Counted from the stretch's first letter, positions 51,067 to 61,018 are shown. The stretch: DNA of 64,000 nucleotides from Allohahella sp002354735 (GCF_047946665.1 NZ_CP172312.1:806001-870000), one strand, 5' to 3'. The notes: generated by a model not told the origin, from the letters alone. Translations and numbers: made by a program.

Positions 51067-52044
51067 ATGTCATATATCCTCGACGCATTACGCAAATCCG
51101 AGCAGGAGCGACATCGCGATCAACTCCCGCAGGAGGCCCGCACCCGCCTGGTCATGCCGGTCAAAGCGCCACAGCCTGCGGGGCTAAAAGTTCTGTTGAT
51201 TGCCATTCTGGTGCTGAATGCGGCTGCGCTGACCGCGGGCGCCGTGTATCTCTATCTCAACCGTGAACCAGCTTCGACACCTGCAGCGACCGCCACGGCC
51301 CTGCCTGAGCCAAGGGTCGAGGACGCGGTGCCCGAGGAGCTGCTCAGACGGGAAGGCAGGCCACTGCCGCAGCGGGTCATGCCCCCCTCATCGCTGACGG
51401 ATTACGGCCCCGATAACAGCACGAGCTACGAAGAAGAAGCCTATCAGGAGCCAGCATCCATTCTCCCGGATGTGGGCTACGTGAACACGCCGGCCAGAAC
51501 CTCGGGAGAGTCTTCGGCCGAGGCCGAAGTCGAAACTGGTGGCCGCCTGAGCGACAAGCTGGACGCAAGGTTCGAACGCCTGCGACCACGCGAAGCGCTC
51601 AAGCCACTGCCGATAACGCCGCCGGCAGTGTCGAAAAATGAGGAAACCTTGTCGCGTCCGACGGTGACCTACGCTGATGAAGAGGGCATGGAAGTGATTC
51701 GACCCTCGTCTGCCAACAACAGTGCACTGCCCATGCCGGCGTCCCCGGCACGGCCATCGCCAGCACCCGTCGCCCCAGAGCTCGAGCAGCCGGCCGCCCC
51801 GGCCGCCGACGACATCAATACACTGCCAGAAGATTTCAGGCGGCAGTTGCCAGCGCTGACCTTCAACAGCCATATCTACAGTAGCGATCCCGCCAGTCGC
51901 CGCATCATGATCAACAATAAGTATCTGCGTGAAGGACAGCAGTTCGACGGTCTGCGCGTACGAGAAATCACGGCCGAAGGCGTCGTGCTCTTCAAGGCAC
52001 CCCACACCTTCTACGTGTCAGTAATCAGGGACTGGAAGCCCTGA
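51067..52044 (+). CDS. gspB: GspB/ExeB-like general secretion protein B
   Basis: The 325-residue inner-membrane protein has the conserved start MSYILDALRKSEQERHR, one membrane helix (about 41-62), a long Pro/Ala/Glu-rich periplasmic linker and the C-terminal PulB/ExeB domain (PALTFNSHIYSSDPASRRIMINN...). It forms a complex with GspA that positions the secretin. Both genes are adjacent, as in Aeromonas exeAB, but no other type II genes are seen in the window. Confidence 0.92.
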   Translation: MSYILDALRKSEQERHRDQLPQEARTRLVMPVKAPQPAGLKVLLIAILVLNAAALTAGAVYLYLNREPASTPAATATALPEPRVEDAVPEELLRREGRPLPQRVMPPSSLTDYGPDNSTSYEEEAYQEPASILPDVGYVNTPARTSGESSAEAEVETGGRLSDKLDARFERLRPREALKPLPITPPAVSKNEETLSRPTVTYADEEGMEVIRPSSANNSALPMPASPARPSPAPVAPELEQPAAPAADDINTLPEDFRRQLPALTFNSHIYSSDPASRRIMINNKYLREGQQFDGLRVREITAEGVVLFKAPHTFYVSVIRDWKP

Positions 52045-52066
52045 TGGCATACAGCGTCCATTTCCA

Positions 52067-54307
52067 GTGAGTACAGCAGCAGATATTCTTTCGCCAGACC
52101 ACGATCAGCCGAATGAAACCATACAGTCAGGCTACCGCGCATACCTGAAACATCATGGTGTGAATGGACGAGTGGGTCAGAAGCGCATGATAGCCGACAT
52201 CGCCCGCTATCTCGGCGCCATACAGACCAATGCTGATGGGCTGAGAACCAGCGAAGATGCTGTGTGCGTCGTCGAAGCCGGGACTGGTACGGGCAAGACC
52301 CTGGCGTATCTGCTGGCAGCCATTCCCTATGCAGTAAGACTGGGCAAGAAAATCATCATTGCCGCCGCCACCGTTACCCAGCAGCAGCAGATTCTCCGTG
52401 GTGAACTGCCGAGGTTGCAGGCGGCTACTGCCTGGCCCTTGCAGGTAGAGCTCGCTAAAGGTCGCGGGCGGTTTCTTTGCCTGAACCGGCTTGAACTCCT
52501 GCTGGCTGGAAGCGAAGGTCTTTTCCCCGGGCTTCAGCCGGTGAGCGCGACCGGCAGCCTGATCAATACAGCCGATTCCCAACTTATCGAAGGCTTTGCA
52601 CGCGAGCATTATGAGGGGCTGCTCAGCCGCTTCACCTCGCGACAGTGGACCGGCGATATCGACAGTCTCGATGATGAACTCCCGAACGGTTTGTGGCAGA
52701 CGGTCATCACTGATAATCGCAGCTGCTTCAACCGGGACTGCGATTTTTTCAGCCAATGCCCCTATTTCAGGCAGCGGGCGCAAATTGAATCGGCCGATAT
52801 CGTAATCGCGAATCAGGACCTTCTGCTGTCAGATATCAGGCTCGGCGGCGGCGTTGTGTTACCAGCTCTGAAAGACAGTATTCTGATCATCGATGAAGCG
52901 CACCAGCTGCCGGAGAAGGCGCTCAATCACTTCAGCGCATTTGCAGGGCTAGGGTCCAGTCAGCAGCAACTGGCTGAAATGAAGACCCGTGCCGATGCTG
53001 CCGAGCACCTCCGGGTGAAAGATCACAAGCTGGAGCAGCGGCTGGGTGAAATCAGCAAGCACGCGGTTGAAGCCGGAGAACTACTGCGTGAACTGTGGGA
53101 ATGGCAGCAGACCCAGGCACAATGGCCGGAGAAGACCGACCGATTCGAGCAACAGCCCTTGTTGCAGCGCTACGAGGCTGGTGCCTGCCCAGAGCCTTTG
53201 CGTGTGATGGCCAGCAAGCTGAGCCAGCAAGCCGATAAGCTACAGGCTGCCCTCGGTGATATTCTCAGCGGCATTGCCCAGATGCTGGATAGCGACGGTA
53301 TAGAGCCGGACGAGAGTGAGCGTCTCCAGGGTGAAAGCCTCGGCTTCAGCGCAGACCAGACCTACGTCGAGACGTTGCAGCGGCTCTATCACCAGATTGC
53401 CGATATCCCTGACGAGTCCAGCCGAATGGTGCAACCGCCCATTGCCGTCTGGTGGACGAAGATGAGTCACGACAGTGGCGATCTTGTGCTTCACGCCAGC
53501 CCCACTCATGGTGGTAGCTACCTCGCCGAGCAGCTGTGGCAAAATGCTTTCGCAGCCATCTGCACCTCAGCAACAATGAGTGACGGCCATGACCAGAGCG
53601 CTTCAGCGTTCCGGCGCTTCAGCGATACCGCAGGTCTGCCCTCTGCAAGTGTCTTTGCTGTGCATGAAAGCCCGTTCGATTACAGCGAACACTGCACGTT
53701 GCGAATCATGAACGCAAAGCAGCGCCCCGGCGACTCAGCCAGCTATATTGCAGAGCTGAGCGCTGCCATTGCCAATTCACTGAACTTCACTGAGGCCACC
53801 CTGGTGCTGTTCAGCTCGCGCAAGCAGTTCACTGCAGTAATGGCTCGCCTTGAACAGTTATTGGACAAGACTAAGTACGAGTCGATGCTCAGCCAACTAT
53901 CGGCGCAGCCAGCGCAGTTGATCGCAGCGCACCAGAAGCGCATGAGCACCGGGCAGGGTAGTGTACTGTTGGGAATGGCAAGCTTCGCCGAGGGCCTCGA
54001 CCTGCCGGGTGAGCTACTGACGCATTTGATTATCTGCAAGTTACCGTTCGCCGTACCGGACGACCCGGTAGAATCGACCTATTCGGAATGGTTGCAGGCA
54101 CGCGGCGGCAAGCCCTTCGATGAAGTGTCGCTGCCGGATGCCATCATTCGTTTCCGACAGGCCTTCGGACGGCTCATACGAACAGAGAAGGATCAGGGCA
54201 GAGTAACGGTACTTGATTCACGTCTGCTCACAAAACGCTATGGCCGGCGATTCATCGAAGCTTTACCACGATGTCGGATTCAGCGCTTCGATCCACCACT
54301 TGAATAG
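52067..54307 (+). CDS. dinG: DinG/XPD-type iron-sulfur DNA helicase
   Basis: The 746-residue superfamily-2 helicase has Walker A EAGTGTGKT, a DEAH box (IIDEAHQLPEKA), and four Cys that fit the 4Fe-4S cluster of DinG/YoaA (FLCLNRL, then SCFNRDCDFFSQCPYF). The C-terminal motif VI reads RFRQAFGRLIRT. It unwinds damaged or structured DNA 5'-3'. The start is a GTG at 52067 with no clear ribosome site. It may be a YoaA-type rather than a DinG-type member. Confidence 0.88.
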   Translation: MSTAADILSPDHDQPNETIQSGYRAYLKHHGVNGRVGQKRMIADIARYLGAIQTNADGLRTSEDAVCVVEAGTGTGKTLAYLLAAIPYAVRLGKKIIIAAATVTQQQQILRGELPRLQAATAWPLQVELAKGRGRFLCLNRLELLLAGSEGLFPGLQPVSATGSLINTADSQLIEGFAREHYEGLLSRFTSRQWTGDIDSLDDELPNGLWQTVITDNRSCFNRDCDFFSQCPYFRQRAQIESADIVIANQDLLLSDIRLGGGVVLPALKDSILIIDEAHQLPEKALNHFSAFAGLGSSQQQLAEMKTRADAAEHLRVKDHKLEQRLGEISKHAVEAGELLRELWEWQQTQAQWPEKTDRFEQQPLLQRYEAGACPEPLRVMASKLSQQADKLQAALGDILSGIAQMLDSDGIEPDESERLQGESLGFSADQTYVETLQRLYHQIADIPDESSRMVQPPIAVWWTKMSHDSGDLVLHASPTHGGSYLAEQLWQNAFAAICTSATMSDGHDQSASAFRRFSDTAGLPSASVFAVHESPFDYSEHCTLRIMNAKQRPGDSASYIAELSAAIANSLNFTEATLVLFSSRKQFTAVMARLEQLLDKTKYESMLSQLSAQPAQLIAAHQKRMSTGQGSVLLGMASFAEGLDLPGELLTHLIICKLPFAVPDDPVESTYSEWLQARGGKPFDEVSLPDAIIRFRQAFGRLIRTEKDQGRVTVLDSRLLTKRYGRRFIEALPRCRIQRFDPPLE

Positions 54308-54713
54308 ATACTGGACGGAAATAGCCTGGAAAAGGCAAGGCTCAGTGAAAAACTGAAAACTGAGATCAGCGTCACTATGTTGGCAGGAATGTTCTGTTAT
54401 TTTCAGGACTTGCAATAAAAAGACGACGATTACAGAGCCGAATCCGTAATCGCCGCAAGCGCAAACCGGGGTTTTTTACACCCCGTTAGGAAGAACTCGT
54501 GGAACAGCTGTACTTGTTTCGCGTCCTAATCCGATACTGGCTGACAGTTGTTAGGTTGCTGCCAGTATCGGATCATCCCGCGGTAAATCATCCTTCTGAA
54601 TCAGTTGCAAGGCCCGCTAACCAATTCATATGCAGCTATCTTACTGCTGTCGGGTCTAGCGGTAATCGTCCGAAGGGCGTAAAAACGGACTATTCGAACG
54701 CTAAGCCCACCAT
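54308..54713. other. 406-base intergenic gap with two hairpins
   Basis: No gene was found between dinG and the convergent MalT-like gene. A short hairpin (CGGGGT/ACCCCG, 54467-54485, loop TTTTTAC) and a perfect 13-pair inverted repeat (54529-54573) are present, listed separately. Open frames here have no coding character. Confidence 0.5.
54529..54573. repeat. Perfect 13-base inverted repeat
   Basis: ATCCGATACTGGC (54529-54541) and GCCAGTATCGGAT (54561-54573) flank 19 bases. There is no T-run after it. It could be a terminator-like barrier between convergent genes or a remnant of a small mobile repeat. Confidence 0.5.
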
Positions 54714-57605
54714 TCAAGACCTCAATAAGCCCTTTGATCTCGCGATGGCCAGCGCCTCCGTACGCCGTCCGGCCCCGAGTTTGCCGTAGATATTGCGGAT
54801 ATGTGCCTTGATAGTGGCCGGAGCTAGATTCAGATCGCTCGCGATCAGCTTATTCGGTAGGCCCTTGTTGATCAGTTCCAGTACCTCGATCTCCCGCTGG
54901 CTCAGTAGCGTGCTGGCGCTCGAATCCTCCTCGACCATAGTATCTGACGCACTAGCCGACGCATCCGGAAGAATCGGAGCCGACGCAACCCGTCCGGTCG
55001 TTCTCGCCAGTTCTGCCTCTGACGCAAGCCCGTCTGCAGGGGCCTTTCTCCAGTTGCCGAGATGCTGTATCCATTGCGCGAGAAAGGTCCTGTCGAGCCC
55101 GATGGTGGCAGACTCCGGCAGCTCGGCCAATAACTGGCGGACCTCGTCTGCGAAGAGCAGTGCACAGCCGACAAGCTTGAGTCGGGCTGCCATCTTGACG
55201 GCTGCAATGAGATGTTCCTGAACCGCGGCATGTTCGCCACCAGTTCGTCTTATGGCCAAGGCAAGCAGGAGGTGGGCCACGGTCTGGTGGTAGTGCAGCT
55301 CAGTTGACGCGACCAGGTCGAGCAGTACTCTGGCTGCATCCAGTGCCTGCTCACAGAATTGGTCATTATCGAGCTCGCAGCGCAGCAGCTGCCACTCTGC
55401 AAAGGCAAGCCGGGTTTCCACGCGCGTGAGGATATGCGCGTTGTTTTCTGTCCATTCACTATTTGGCAGGTCCTTCAGAGCGGCTGCGAAGGAGGCTGCA
55501 TCGGCGCATTCGTAGCGGGCGCGAAACAGGTGCACCTTATTCAATAGCGCCGTCAGCGGTGGTGCCAGCGCCTGCGTATCTTCGCTGGCCGACTCCAGCA
55601 CCCGGCAAGCCTGATGCAGAAGCCCCGCGGCGTCCTTGAACTTACCTTCGACCAGATACAGCCGCGCCTGCACAAACCAGGTAAAGATCTGCTGTTGAGG
55701 TTCCGCATCTGCCACGAATTCAAGCATGGGCGACAGCGCCGCCTTGGCCTGCACAAGGTTTCCAGCGGCCAAATGCGTCAGCACCAGACCACTATTGAGC
55801 CAGCAGGAGACGACATTGGGATCACGCTCATTGCGGTGAAAGCTGGTGATCCATTCCACCGCACTCTTTCGCAGCGCCAGCGCATCTTCACCTGCGCCAC
55901 GAATGGAGTAGATCCACACCAGCAGACCGATGCTCGACAGGAAGGTTGAATAACGCTGTTCCACCTTTGCCTCGAGCGAGGCCTTGCGAAGTTCTATCGC
56001 CGCGTTGTCCAGGTCACTGGCAATGTAGCTGTCGTTGGCCAGTCCGAAATACGCCAATGATTTCATGGGCACATCGATGTGCTGCAGCTCTTTCAAGGCT
56101 GCCGTGGTCTTGTGCCGGGCCTGTTCATAGTCGCCACTGAAACGGTCGACATAGGCGGACAGCAAGTGCAGTTCAGGGCGCAGCTGGCTGTCTTCACCGG
56201 TCGCCGGTTGATCGGCGTCGAATAGCGTGGGGAAAGCAATCGCCATCTGGTCAAGCGTATCAGTCACTGCCGCAAAGCGATTGTCAAAGAACAGACACCA
56301 GGCGCGCATCAGTGTCAGCCTTGGCCTGATTGCTGCGATTTCCATGGGCAGATCCTGCAGCCATGACAGCACGAGCTGGTGATAGCCCTGGCGAAGAATA
56401 TGGTTGCCCACACGCTCGAGTTCATCAGCTCCCTGCACCCAGCGCTCACGAACGAACAGGTATTGCACCGCCTCAAGATAGCAGTCGCTGTCGATCAGCG
56501 CAGCGACTGTCTTCTGCAAGAGATTCTCATAGCGAGCAGGGTATTCGTGCCGAAGCAGATACAGCGCACCATTGCGGAACAGGTCATGAAAGCGGTACCA
56601 CTGTGACTGCTCGTCCAGTTCGATGATGAACAGCCGACGGCGCAGCAGCTCGTTCAGACACTCCCGGGTATTGTCCTCGTCCCGCACCAGATCGCAGAGA
56701 TCGAGCGTGAACTGCTGGAAGTGCGCGACATCGAGCACGAATTGCAGCAGGTCTTCCGGCAGCTCGACCAGCACTTCCTGAGCCACATAGACATCGACTT
56801 CGTCCTGATTCAGTGTGCTGGGCAGATTTTTCCTCTCTGCCTGTGCGTCCGGCCGCGACCGCATCCGCGCTTCACCACTGTCTATCAACCGAAGCGCCGC
56901 CGCCCAACCGCCGGTCGCGTTGGCCAATTCTTCAGGCTCGAAGCTGTCACCGAACCAGTAGCCAATTTCCTCGCTGGTAAAAACGAGATCCGCAGCATGG
57001 ATCAGCATGGCATATTGTTTTATTTTCCAGCGAGCGAGTGGCAGATCCGGCTCTGAGCGAGAGGTTGCCAGGACGTGCAGACCAGCTGGCGCGAAATCGA
57101 TCAGGTAGGCGAGGGAGCGCAGAATTGCAGGCCGCTGAACCAGGTGGAGGTCATCGAGTACGAGAAAGATCTGCCCACTCTGCTGCCCACTCTGCCGCTT
57201 GCCGAGCAGCGAATGAACCGCCTGGATATAAGCAGCCGCAATCTGCTCAGGCTGCGACTCGTCCAGCCATTGTGGAGACGGCGCTTCGAAGGCCGCATCG
57301 CCCGGAATGCTATCGTCGAGCTTGGTTTCGCGCCCAAAAGTTGTGGCCCAGATGTAGTTCCAGAAGCCGCTGAAGAAATTATCGGTGGCATCGATGGCGT
57401 ACCAGGCTAGCTGGGCCTGGGGTTCCGCTTCGATATGTTCAGCAAGAATCTGCTGAACGAGGGTGGTCTTACCGTAACCTGCCGGCGCAAAGAAGCCCGT
57501 GAAGCGTGGCAATGCCTGCTGGGCAAACAGCGCCGTCAACCGTGGTCGGCTGACCAGACGTGCTGGAAGCTGAGGTGGCAACAGTTTCGTTGGCAGTATG
57601 AACAT
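54714..57605 (-). CDS. MalT-like LuxR-family transcriptional regulator
   Basis: The 963-residue regulator has the LAL/MalT layout: an N-terminal STAND ATPase with Walker A GYGKTT and Walker B LVLDDLH, a winged-helix and TPR-like sensor region (about 350-860), and a C-terminal LuxR HTH (LLSQREIEVLELINKGLPNK). MalT itself is 901 residues. The signal sensed is unknown. It overlaps the TauE-like gene upstream by one base (ATGA), so both are one operon. In Pseudomonas a similar regulator sits near pabB. Confidence 0.9.
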   Translation of the reverse strand: MFILPTKLLPPQLPARLVSRPRLTALFAQQALPRFTGFFAPAGYGKTTLVQQILAEHIEAEPQAQLAWYAIDATDNFFSGFWNYIWATTFGRETKLDDSIPGDAAFEAPSPQWLDESQPEQIAAAYIQAVHSLLGKRQSGQQSGQIFLVLDDLHLVQRPAILRSLAYLIDFAPAGLHVLATSRSEPDLPLARWKIKQYAMLIHAADLVFTSEEIGYWFGDSFEPEELANATGGWAAALRLIDSGEARMRSRPDAQAERKNLPSTLNQDEVDVYVAQEVLVELPEDLLQFVLDVAHFQQFTLDLCDLVRDEDNTRECLNELLRRRLFIIELDEQSQWYRFHDLFRNGALYLLRHEYPARYENLLQKTVAALIDSDCYLEAVQYLFVRERWVQGADELERVGNHILRQGYHQLVLSWLQDLPMEIAAIRPRLTLMRAWCLFFDNRFAAVTDTLDQMAIAFPTLFDADQPATGEDSQLRPELHLLSAYVDRFSGDYEQARHKTTAALKELQHIDVPMKSLAYFGLANDSYIASDLDNAAIELRKASLEAKVEQRYSTFLSSIGLLVWIYSIRGAGEDALALRKSAVEWITSFHRNERDPNVVSCWLNSGLVLTHLAAGNLVQAKAALSPMLEFVADAEPQQQIFTWFVQARLYLVEGKFKDAAGLLHQACRVLESASEDTQALAPPLTALLNKVHLFRARYECADAASFAAALKDLPNSEWTENNAHILTRVETRLAFAEWQLLRCELDNDQFCEQALDAARVLLDLVASTELHYHQTVAHLLLALAIRRTGGEHAAVQEHLIAAVKMAARLKLVGCALLFADEVRQLLAELPESATIGLDRTFLAQWIQHLGNWRKAPADGLASEAELARTTGRVASAPILPDASASASDTMVEEDSSASTLLSQREIEVLELINKGLPNKLIASDLNLAPATIKAHIRNIYGKLGAGRRTEALAIARSKGLLRS

Positions 57606-58417
57606 CAGAAAAACGCATATTTGAGACCCAGAAGCAGGAGCATCGTGGCCAGAACCGGTCTGAGCACCTCAGATGGCATGTGTTTGCCAAGCTTCGTACC
57701 CAGATGGGTCGCGGGCAGCGAACCAATCAGCAGACACAGCAGCAGGGTGTAGTCGATGTTTCCCAGTTGCATGTGCCCAAGCCCGGCTACGAGCGTCAGC
57801 GGTACTGCGTGCGCGAGATCTGTACCAACGATCCTGACTCCTGTCAGATGCGGGTACAGTACCATGAGAACCGCAGTACCGATAGCGCCTGCACCGACCG
57901 AAGTGAGGGTAACGAACACGCCGAGAAACACGCCCATGCTAAAAGTCAGCAGGGTCGTGCGTTCCCTCATGATGCCACTGAACCAGGAGGCACCTTCGCG
58001 GAACGCAAGTAGGCGGGTGCGGTACAGCAGCACGATCGACGTCAGTATCAGCATGACGCCAAGACTGGTGACCAGCACGCCGGTATATTGCGACGCATCA
58101 CTGAACCAGAGCGAAAGGACGATGGTGGTCAGGATGGAAGCAGGTATGCTGCCTGATGCCATGACGCCGACAAGGCGCCAGTTGATCGAACTGTGCCGGC
58201 TGTGCGAGTACACGCCGCTGGCCTTGGTGATCGAGGCATACAGCAGGTCGGTGCCGATGGCAATGTGAGGCGGGAAGCCGAAAAGCAGCAGCAGCGGGGT
58301 CATCAGTGACCCGCCGCCAACACCGGTCAGCCCCACGAGAAAGCCGACGAAGCCACCTGCGAGAACTAGAAGAAGGATTTCTGTCAATGGTCTAGACTCA
58401 GGAGGAATTACAGCCAC
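57605..58417 (-). CDS. TauE/SafE-type membrane transporter
   Basis: The 270-residue integral membrane protein has about eight hydrophobic segments and the TauE/SafE family start GGFVGFLVGLTGVGGGSLMTPLL. The family exports or imports sulfur-containing organic acids or sulfite and sulfate-type anions. A sulfur role is consistent with cysB and cysH nearby but is not proven. The start is a GTG at 58417 with no obvious ribosome site. It is divergent from cysB. Confidence 0.85.
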   Translation of the reverse strand: MAVIPPESRPLTEILLLVLAGGFVGFLVGLTGVGGGSLMTPLLLLFGFPPHIAIGTDLLYASITKASGVYSHSRHSSINWRLVGVMASGSIPASILTTIVLSLWFSDASQYTGVLVTSLGVMLILTSIVLLYRTRLLAFREGASWFSGIMRERTTLLTFSMGVFLGVFVTLTSVGAGAIGTAVLMVLYPHLTGVRIVGTDLAHAVPLTLVAGLGHMQLGNIDYTLLLCLLIGSLPATHLGTKLGKHMPSEVLRPVLATMLLLLGLKYAFF

Positions 58418-58427
58418 ACTACAGAGG

Positions 58428-58480
58428 CTTGATTATTTCTAAAAAGAATATTTAATTATATTTTTATAAGCAACGGCTCA
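58428..58480. promoter_or_regulatory. AT-rich divergent promoter region between tauE-like and cysB
   Basis: The stretch is strongly A/T-rich compared with its surroundings and holds several -10-like hexamers on both strands (e.g. TATAAG, TTAATT). Promoters for both divergent genes must lie here; exact boxes cannot be fixed by eye. Confidence 0.5.
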
Positions 58481-58510
58481 AATTGGCCCCATCTTGCTCA
58501 GGTTGTCCCC

Positions 58511-59485
58511 ATGAAATTGCAGCAGCTCCGTTATATCTGGGAAGTCGCCCACCACGACCTCAACGTCTCCGCCACCGCTCAAAGCCTGTTCACATCGCAG
58601 CCCGGCATCAGCAAGCAGATCCGCCTGCTGGAGGACGAGCTGGGCGTCGAGGTTTTCACCAGAAGCGGTAAGCACCTCACCCGGATAACACCTGCAGGCG
58701 AATCCATCATTCGGGAAGCCGGTGAAATACTGCGCAAGGTTGAAGGCATCAAGAAGGCGGCGCAGGAGTTCTCCAACCAGCGCAAGGGTGAGCTGCGCAT
58801 TGGCACCACGCATACACAGGCCCGCTACGCGCTGCCGTCCGTCATCCGCAGTTTCATAGAAGCCTATCCGGATGTGTCGCTGCACATGCAGCAGGGCACG
58901 CCAATGCAGATTGCCGAAATGGCCTCAGAGGGCAGCGTCGATTTTGCGATCGCCACCGAAGCGATGGAGCACTTCCAGGACGTCGTCATGATGCCGTGTT
59001 ATCGCTGGAACCGCTGCGTCGTGGTGCCGAAAGGTCACCCGCTGGCGAGCGTGGGGCGCCTTACTATAGAAGAGCTCGCCGCCTGGCCAATCGTCACCTA
59101 CGTCTTCGGTTTTACCGGCCGGTCCAATCTCGACGAAGCCTTCATTGAAAAAAATCTGAAACCGAAGATCGTCTTTACCGCCGCCGATGCAGATGTCATC
59201 AAGACCTATGTCCGTCTCGGCCTGGGTGTGGGTATCGTTGCCCGAATGGCGTTCGATGAAAGCAAGGATTCAGAGCTGGTGGCGCTTGATGCCAGCCGCC
59301 TGTTCAAGCCCAGCACGACCAAGCTCGGCATGCGTCGTGGCACCTTCCTCCGGGGCTATATGTACGAATTCATCCAGCGCTTCGCGCCACATCTCACCAG
59401 AGAGCTGGTGGATGCAGCATTGGCCTGTCACAGCCGCCAGGAAGTCGACGCACTGTTCGACTCCGTGGTGCTGCCTACTTATTAG
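58511..59485 (+). CDS. cysB: LysR-type regulator CysB
   Basis: CysB activates sulfate-assimilation genes when the inducer N-acetylserine is present. The 324-residue product starts MKLQQLRYIWEVAHHDLNVS, has the LysR winged HTH with LFTSQPGISKQIRLLEDELG, and a periplasmic-binding-like effector domain (RIGTTHTQARYALP). Length is exactly that of E. coli CysB. The 3' end overlaps cysH by 11 bases, tail to tail. CysB would be expected to act on cysK and cysH of this window. Confidence 0.97.
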   Translation: MKLQQLRYIWEVAHHDLNVSATAQSLFTSQPGISKQIRLLEDELGVEVFTRSGKHLTRITPAGESIIREAGEILRKVEGIKKAAQEFSNQRKGELRIGTTHTQARYALPSVIRSFIEAYPDVSLHMQQGTPMQIAEMASEGSVDFAIATEAMEHFQDVVMMPCYRWNRCVVVPKGHPLASVGRLTIEELAAWPIVTYVFGFTGRSNLDEAFIEKNLKPKIVFTAADADVIKTYVRLGLGVGIVARMAFDESKDSELVALDASRLFKPSTTKLGMRRGTFLRGYMYEFIQRFAPHLTRELVDAALACHSRQEVDALFDSVVLPTY

Positions 59486-60260
59486 GTGGCGTACTACGCA
59501 GAGGCGTAACCGGCGTTGTGTCGTCTATTGGCTGCAACTCGATATTGCCCTTGTGCAGGCCACATTCCTTCTGGGTGGCTTCCTCCCACCACCACCGGCC
59601 TTCGCGCTCGTGCTGGTTCGGTAGCACCGGCCTGGTGCAGGGCTCGCAGCCAAGGCTGAGATAGCCTTTTTCATGCAGCGCGTTGTAGGGCACGTCCATC
59701 ATCCGGATAAAGTTCCACACATCGGCTGATGACCAGTCCGCCAGCGGATTGAACTTGAATAGTGTGCTGTTTTCCCGTCCGAAGGCCGTGTCGACCTGCA
59801 CCAGCGGTACATTGCCACGTGTCGGGCTCTGATCCTTGCGCTGACCGGTAATCCAGGCGTCCACAGTCGCCAGCTTGCGGCGCATCGGTTCGATCTTGCG
59901 AATGCCACAGCACTCTTCATGACCGTCCTTGTAGAAGCTGAACAGACCTTTCTGGCTAACCATGGCCTGCAGCGGCTCAGGCTGCGGATACATCACCTCC
60001 AGCTTGATGCCGTAGTGTTCACGCACCCGGTCGAGGAACTCGTAGGTCTCCCGTGGCAGACGCCCGGTATCCAGGGTGAAGATATTGATATCCGGCTTGA
60101 TCTTCGTCGCCATATGCACCAGCACCACGTCTTCGGCGCCGCTAAAGCTCAGGGCGATGGAGTCGAAGCGCTCGATTGCGATACGCAGCCGCTCTCGGGG
60201 TGTCTGCCCCTCGAGGGCTTTGGTGAGCTGTTCCAGCTCAGCGGTTGGATCATTCAGCAT
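59475..60260 (-). CDS. cysH: APS reductase (assimilatory, 4Fe-4S type)
   Basis: CysH reduces adenylylsulfate (APS) to sulfite with thioredoxin. The 261-residue protein has the PP-loop LSFSGAEDVV, two Cys pairs (Cys117-118 in EECCGIRK; Cys205 and 208 in GCEPC) that bind a 4Fe-4S cluster in APS reductases, and the catalytic KECGLH (Cys233). The double-Cys set separates it from PAPS reductases of E. coli type. I chose ATG 60260 with an AAGG ribosome site; the longer frame is not supported. Confidence 0.95.
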   Translation of the reverse strand: MLNDPTAELEQLTKALEGQTPRERLRIAIERFDSIALSFSGAEDVVLVHMATKIKPDINIFTLDTGRLPRETYEFLDRVREHYGIKLEVMYPQPEPLQAMVSQKGLFSFYKDGHEECCGIRKIEPMRRKLATVDAWITGQRKDQSPTRGNVPLVQVDTAFGRENSTLFKFNPLADWSSADVWNFIRMMDVPYNALHEKGYLSLGCEPCTRPVLPNQHEREGRWWWEEATQKECGLHKGNIELQPIDDTTPVTPLRSTPPNK

Positions 60261-60383
60261 GGTAGACCTTGCATTCCGTGTGGGGGTGTCTATGTTGCCG
60301 TCAACCGTGGCGCGATGCCAGTCTGGTATTTGCGAATCAGGCCAATTACACTCGCCCGGCATTCAGCAGGAGAGGAAAATACA

Positions 60384-60998
60384 GTGGAACTGGCGTGTCT
60401 TGATCTGGAAGGCGTTCTGATACCAGAGATTTGGATAGCATTTGCCGAGAAGACGGGAATTCCCGAACTCCGTGCAACAACAAGGGACATCCCTGATTAC
60501 GACGTGCTCATGAAGCAGCGCCTGAAGCTGCTGGACCAGCACGGCTACGGACTGGCCGATATTCAGGCCGTCATCGAGACGCTTGACCCGCTGCCGGGTG
60601 CCGTCGAGTTCGTCGAATGGCTGCGTGAGCGCTTCCAGGTGATCATCCTGTCAGACACTTTCTATGAGTTCGCCGGCCCGCTCATGAAGAAACTGGCCAG
60701 CCCCACGCTCTTCTGCCACAAGCTGGTTACTGACGAGTCTGGACGGGTAGTTGATTACACGCTGCGACAGAAAGACCCCAAGCGCATGTCGGTCAAGGCC
60801 TTCCATAGTCTCAATTACTATGTAATCGCAGCTGGCGACAGCTATAACGACACCACCATGCTGTCTGAAGCAGACGCCGGCATTCTGTTCCACGCGCCAG
60901 AGAATGTGATCAGGGAGTTCCCACAGTTCCCGGCCGTTCACACCTATGACGACCTGCGCCAGGAATTCCTCAAGGCCAGCAAGATCGTCAAGGCCTAG
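60384..60998 (+). CDS. thrH: Phosphoserine phosphatase/homoserine phosphotransferase ThrH
   Basis: ThrH is a HAD-family enzyme of Pseudomonas and relatives with phosphoserine phosphatase and phosphoserine:homoserine phosphotransferase activity. The 204-residue product starts at GTG 60384 after an AGGAGAGG ribosome site. It has the HAD motif I variant CLDLEG, motif II (ILSDTFYEF), motif III lysine (KDPKRMSVKAF) and the AAGDSYNDTTML metal site. The pseudomonad length is 205. It lies between cysH and pabB as in Pseudomonas. Confidence 0.95.
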   Translation: MELACLDLEGVLIPEIWIAFAEKTGIPELRATTRDIPDYDVLMKQRLKLLDQHGYGLADIQAVIETLDPLPGAVEFVEWLRERFQVIILSDTFYEFAGPLMKKLASPTLFCHKLVTDESGRVVDYTLRQKDPKRMSVKAFHSLNYYVIAAGDSYNDTTMLSEADAGILFHAPENVIREFPQFPAVHTYDDLRQEFLKASKIVKA

Positions 60999-61018
60999 CT
61001 GCCCCGCTTCTGCTGTCC

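Noticed and set aside
54499..54789. A 96-codon plus-strand ORF beside the MalT-like gene
   Set aside because: It covers the 13-base inverted repeat and overlaps the end of the regulator gene, and shows no family features.
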